64,000 bases of DNA from Onthophagus taurus (taxonomy: Eukaryota > Arthropoda > Insecta > Coleoptera > Scarabaeidae), in contig NC_091975.1 in NCBI RefSeq assembly GCF_036711975.1, positions 1,304,501-1,368,500 on the forward strand, written 5' to 3'. The translations under genes and the position numbers were made by a program. Positions within the stretch are counted from its first letter, which is position 1, and each line of letters starts with the position of its first letter. This document shows, piece by piece, positions 59,712 to 64,000 of the stretch. Below the pieces are notes generated by a model. The model ran no database searches, was not told the origin of the DNA, and saw only the letters and a program-made list of their open reading frames with translations.

Positions 59712-61163
59712 TTATGCTGAACGATTGTTTATAATTGAAATAATCGGACCCAATTTTATGCGGCGCTCTTATAACTATATGTTTGCCATCTAGTGCCCCA
59801 ATGCAATTTGGGAAGTTCCACTTAGTTTGAAATCCATTAATTATATCTACCCATTGATTTTCTTCACTGGGCACCTAAAAACATATTAATGTATATAATA
59901 ATATATTTATAATCAGGCCTATATAATTTTTTTCTTGTTATAGGATATTACTGTATTGGCAAATGAAAAGCCAGATTCACCTGAAGATAATGCAATAGCA
60001 TCTCAACAATTGAACGAAGAACATCCATCCACACCTAAAGAAACGCAATGCCAAAACGACGCTTTAAAAAGAAAGTTTCAACACACTTCTACAACAACAC
60101 CTCGTAAAAAGAAGCTATGTTCGACACCTGCTGGTGACATTAATTCTGCGATAGACAAACTAGATGATATTTCTAAAAGAGCTGCTAATGCCAGTGTATC
60201 AAAAGAAGATTGTTTCGATCATTTTGGAAAATATATTGCTTCTACCACTAGGTCGATCATCACAACTACAATCGGAAATAGTTTCTATGATTTTGAAACC
60301 GACAATTCCCACATATTCAATACTCTCCAGCGCGTACTCACAGAACTCAAATTTCATTACAAATTCGACTACAAACTCGGAAAGTATTCAAAGTGGACCA
60401 CCATCGATTGAAAATATTCAAAACTGGACTCAAGATTCTGTTTTTTCAGCTGCAGAAGATATATAGGATCATTTGATCTCTGAGTTAACTTCGGCCATGC
60501 GCAATTAGCAAATGTACTTACAAATAAACATACAAATACTTCTATGTATTTGCTTTGGGAAATATATGTTTTGCAAACCATTACTTTTTATTACCTTTCT
60601 GTTTACAATATTTTATAGTTTAAATGTGCCCCCCATGAGCCTACGAAAACTATACGAGAATTTAGAGGAAAGTCTAGATGCCATACCAATAATAAGAATA
60701 CCGTTTGGAATTAAATAACGTTTTTACTTACCTTAATAAATTCTTTTAGAGCATCACACACTGCATCTAAAACTACTTCTATAAATTTACTTATCGATGA
60801 TTTGGGTACTCTAAATAAATATTCTAAACTTTTAAAAGAGTCTCCAGTAGCTAAATATCGAAGTGTTATTTGCAGTTTCAATTTGGCCGATAGAGCTTCT
60901 CTCATATTAGTGGATTTTCTTTGAATTTTGGGGCTAACGAGTTCCAATAAATAATTAAAATGGTGTTCCGACATTCTAAGCAAATTTTTAAAATCTTCAG
61001 GGTACTTGGAGATGTCTTTCATTAAACTAGTATGACTTCTTTGTAGAATCCATTTCCTTGTCCACCATCGTCTTTTCTTTCTTTTTCTTGCCAAATTTTG
61101 TGAAATCCTGTCTGCTATCACACCACACAAAACTTGACATGCTTCTGCCACCAAGCACTGCAT
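59712..61163 (-). pseudogene. Harbinger transposase, exon 1 and 5' part of exon 2
   Basis: Exon 1 is 61163-60732 (144 residues; helix-turn-helix-like NMREALSAKLKLQITLRYLA and FRVPKSSISKFI), ending at a good donor (AAG|GTAAGT). Exon 2 starts at 59874 after TTTTTAG and includes [18 protein letters not shown], with the first catalytic Asp, before the retrotransposon cuts it at 59712. The remaining part is 49746-49130. Exon 2 of the oppositely oriented MADF gene lies inside this intron. Confidence 0.87.
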
Positions 61164-61636
61164 ATTCGAGACTGAAGCAAATACTTACCGTGTAAACCCG
61201 TTTCACGAAAGAGGCATGACCACAGTCGTGAAATAATTAGATTCGTGTTACCACGCGGGTGCCTCTTGTTCGTGATTCACAACCCATGTCAACGCGGCTT
61301 TAGGTTAGTTTTGTTTACAAACATTAATTATACCATGAAGTTTTCTTTGGCAATTAGTAATGGCAATTATAGCGTGAAGTTTTCTTTTGTAATGTCAATT
61401 ATAGCGTGAAGGAATGTTAGGTAAGGTTAGTTTTGTTTACAAACATTAATTATACCTTGAAGTTTTCTTTGGCAATTATACTCTGTTTTTAAACCAGGAG
61501 GAGTATTTTAAATTTGTCACCAGATTGACTTTGCATGTGATTGGTTGAATGCGAGGAAGGTTCACACACAGGCAATTTTGAATTTTGATTTTGAATTTGA
61601 AGGTTAGGTTATTGACAATTCGACAGTTTCGTGTCA
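61164..61636. mobile_element. Harbinger right flank with direct copy of the left end
   Basis: 61164-61470 is non-coding with two copies of a block (gttttgtttacaaacattaa, then tgaagttttcttt). 61478-61632 repeats the left-end block at 48325-48475 in direct orientation, with an extra ggttaggttattgac. Confidence 0.6.
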
Positions 61637-61816
61637 ATAGCTTTGTTCGTTGGGACTGCACTACTCTGCACGACATGGCACTCGTATGACGTCATAGTGC
61701 AATGAAGTGTAAGTCAGTGCAATGTCCAACTGCACTATCCCCAACGAACACACAACATCTGCACTAAACTGCATAGTGCAAGTGAGTGCAAGTAGTGCAG
61801 TCCCAACGAACAAAGC
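61637..61816. mobile_element. MITE with TIR TTTGTTCGTTGGGACTGCAC
   Basis: The left end TTTGTTCGTTGGGACTGCAC is matched by its inverse at the right (gtgcagtcccaacgaacaaa). The interior is rich in TGCA/AGTGCA motifs. A related block with cccaacgaacacacaacatc and gcactaaactgcatagtg repeats at about 61735 and 62140, indicating a second fragment. Confidence 0.78.
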
Positions 61817-62541
61817 TTATAAGTGTATTTAATGCCACCAAAATCGACAGGGTAGTTTTTAAATTATTCCAAAAAAGTAGGGGTAGTTTTCTACTGCCTC
61901 TACTGGGATTGAATATACTGTGTTCTCTAATACAACAAATATTAATTATTATAAGGTTTTATTTCTTAATATTTAATATTAATTATTACAAAACACGTTT
62001 TCAAATATTCCGTCATTTATTGAACTTAATCCAAAACAGGTGCAACAAAATCTGCACTAACTTGCACCGGCTGCACTAAATTGCACTGCATCTGGCCCAA
62101 CGAACAGTATGAGTGCAACTGCACTAAACTGCACTATCCCCAACGAACACACAACATCTGCACTAAACTGCATAGTGAACAACACAACACGATGCGAGGT
62201 TTAAATATTTTATATAGACTGTACCCAAGACTGTACCACAGTATAGGCACGTATAGGCTATCTTTTATTCTGACTGGATCGAACCAGTGACGTCAATTTG
62301 CGGGGTAATAATCGATACTACAGAGGCATAGGGAATGAGGTAACCTTATGTTCTATAAACCTTGCTATCATACATCACTTTTTATTATATTTTAGGTTAT
62401 GTTGAAACTGTCAATGGTATATTTTGTATTTTAATGTTGGTAATCTGTCAAATGTGATTGTCGTGTATTGAATTTAAACTTTCTTGTTTTGAATAGGTTG
62501 ATTTTCAACAGGTTAAAATGAGGTATTACAACATAAACATA
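61817..62541. other. Non-coding stretch with MITE fragments
   Basis: Contains the second TGCA-rich MITE fragment (about 62040-62190) and AT-rich sequence that may be the 3' end of the Penelope-like element. No gene seen. Confidence 0.5.
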
Positions 62542-63888
62542 TTAACTCCCTACATCAAACACACTGAAAAATATAATGGTACAGAGAGAGCAGCTATTTT
62601 TAGAGTTCGGGAGGTTTTCGTGGAGGTGTGTATGGTTGTTTGAGATAGGTATATATCTTGTAGGTATAATTTGTTCGTTTAGGCATGTTACATCAGGACA
62701 GTTGTTGAGGAATTTATTAATTTCATAGTTTTCCATTATTTCTAAATAGTAACTTTTATTGATATGATGAAGGATTCTGGAATTTTTATCTTCGTTAAAT
62801 TCATGTTTTGAGTTAAATGTTAAGTGATTTCCGAAGTTGGAGTTATTTTTGTGTTTATGTTCTCTTATTCTTTTTCTAAGGCTTCTGCCTGATTCTCTAA
62901 TGTACGCTGCTTTACAAGTGTCGCACTCTAGTATGTATACACCATTGTCGTCCAGTCTATTTATTTTGTCCTTATTGTTTATAAGCATTCTTTCTAATGT
63001 TTTATTTGGTTTGAACTTAAGATTTATATTATATTGTTTTAAACTCTGTTTTATTTTATTGGATATGTTGCCTTGGAATGTTATAGCTCTATAATAAATA
63101 CTTTGATCTTCATTGTGCTGATTCTTTAGAGTGGTACAATTAATCATTTTTTGTTTTTTCTGTTGTTTGTTTATAATATTATTTATTATGTAAGTTGGGA
63201 AGTTATTATTTTTCGCAACTTGGTAGATTGTATTTATTTCGGTGTTCATTTTTGAATTGTATGCTCTATGTATGTGTGATCTAAAAGCAGCTAGTTTATG
63301 TGCGTTACGTATGACTGCATCTGTCTGTGTTGGTTTTCTGTATGTGTTAAATATAAAACCGTTATCCTGTGTTCTTTTTATGTTTATGTCTAGGTAGTTT
63401 ATTTCGTTATTTTTCTCTTGTTCTATCGTAAATTGTATCTTGCTGTGTATTGAGTTAATATATTTATGAATCTTGTTTATAGTGTTGTTGTCTTTAGTAT
63501 TAACAATGACTAGTATGTCATCTACATACCTTTTCCAAAATTTTATGTTTTCAAAATATGGATTATTATCTTTATTAATTATAAGTTCAGTAATCTCATT
63601 TAGAAATATGTCAGAGATCAAACTGCTCAAAGGAGACCCCATTGGTAAACCCTCTTCGTATGAATATATGTTATTATTGAATTTGCAGAAATTTTGTTGT
63701 AAACTGATCTCGAATAGGTTGAAAATGTTATTACGATCATTTAGGTCTGTTATGTTATGTGATAGAATGTCTTTAATAATGTTCAATGTTTGTCTGGTGG
63801 GGATGTTGGTATACAGGTTGACGATGCCTGTATACCAACGAACGAATGAAATGTGCAACTTAGGTTGCATATTTAATAGTGGTGGAGG
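62542..63888 (-). mobile_element. Penelope-like element, 5'-truncated, RT plus GIY-YIG endonuclease
   Basis: A single long minus-strand frame. The reverse transcriptase has VNLYTNIP, EEGLPMGSPLSSLISDIFLN and catalytic RYVDDILVIV, then KPTQTDAVIRNAHK. After a linker comes the GIY-YIG nuclease: GVYILECDTCKAAYIRESGR SLRKRIREHK. This RT/GIY-YIG pair defines canonical Penelope-like elements. In the nuclease the usual YIG-type Gly after AYI is Arg, which may impair it. The N-terminal third is missing, and the break coincides with a 13-bp perfect inverted repeat at 63805-63839. Confidence 0.9.
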
Positions 63889-63978
63889 TTTTAATAACAA
63901 GAATTAAAAAAATCGTATCTCAAGCAATAATTGAGATATCAGGATGAAAGAAGAAGCATTTTAAAGGAAATTTAATCT
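63889..63978 (+). repeat. Direct repeat flanking the transposon nest, right copy
   Basis: Matches 48242-48324 with an insertion of about 7 bp and several changes. The remaining 22 bp of the window are AT-rich. Confidence 0.85.
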
Positions 63979-64000
63979 AATTTTATTGTTATTATGATTT

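Larger units (their letters stand above)
48653..60411 (+). pseudogene. Harbinger MADF-domain accessory protein gene, 2 exons, intron invaded by an LTR retrotransposon
   Basis: Exon 1 is 48653-49012 (120 residues) and encodes a MADF domain: KFLELYQNEPVLWDP, YKKRESRAAAARRIA, FKNLRSFYLQEIKKI. It ends at a good donor (TTG|GTAAGT). Exon 2 begins after TTATAG at 59944 and runs to 60411. It contains a Ser/Thr/Lys-rich stretch and a BESS-like segment (EDCFDHFGKYIASTT). MADF proteins of PIF/Harbinger elements bind DNA and help bring transposase to the ends and the nucleus. The exons look intact, but the intron now carries about 10 kb of retrotransposon plus the transposase 3' exon, so expression is doubtful. 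Confidence 0.75.

Overview
The window looks like the nuclear genome of an insect. It is AT-rich, every host gene has short GT-AG introns, and the genes are typical insect orthologues (Rab9, the nuclear receptor Hr39, adrenodoxin reductase, a Ctr-type copper transporter, the TORC2 subunit SIN1, cytochrome b5, ALDH7A1). The heavy satellite and transposon load would fit a beetle, but the order is an inference; nothing here proves it. All annotation comes from reading codons, splice sites and repeats by eye.

Layout. 1-840: two degraded satellite families. 1423-2196 (-): Rab9. 2323-3000: a 230-bp triplication. 4429-20036 (-): the whole coding region of Hr39 in 8 exons. Its introns are filled by three unrelated tandem-repeat arrays (266 bp, about 880/134 bp, and 175 bp), and a complete intronless CAP/antigen-5 gene sits on the opposite strand in intron 1. 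20037-27530: Hr39 upstream region, with CpG-richer islands separated by 296-bp and 206-bp tandem arrays. 28083-29598 (+): adrenodoxin reductase. 30975-31610 (-): copper transporter. 31801-40358 (+): SIN1, whose introns hold two abutting foldback elements, a Harbinger MITE nested in a non-LTR fragment, a TTAA-flanked element holding a reverse transcriptase, and another MITE. 40918-42310 (-): cytochrome b5, with an inverted partial copy at 43032-43711. 44140-46145: an old reverse-transcriptase remnant split by an R1-like element with a 14-bp target duplication. 46183-47964 (-): ALDH7A1.

48325-63888 is a nest of mobile DNA. A PIF/Harbinger transposon with a MADF gene (+) and a transposase gene (-) that interdigitate is cut by a full-length 9,965-bp Ty3/gypsy-class LTR retrotransposon (49747-59711) with apparently identical 787-bp LTRs and a TTAT target duplication. 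A 5'-truncated Penelope-like element follows.

The most interesting object is that LTR retrotransposon. Its Pol carries, between RNase H and integrase, a complete TARG1 (OARD1)-like macrodomain with both catalytic residues kept at the family spacing, so the element appears to encode its own ADP-ribose hydrolase. Gag and Pol are joined by what looks like a textbook -1 frameshift signal (TTTAAAC, 9-nt spacer, 8-bp GC-rich hairpin). The element looks young and intact through gag and pol, and its env-like 3' region looks decayed.

The host genes are independent housekeeping or regulatory genes rather than an operon. Adrenodoxin reductase and Hr39 both touch steroid biology, but their adjacency need not be functional.
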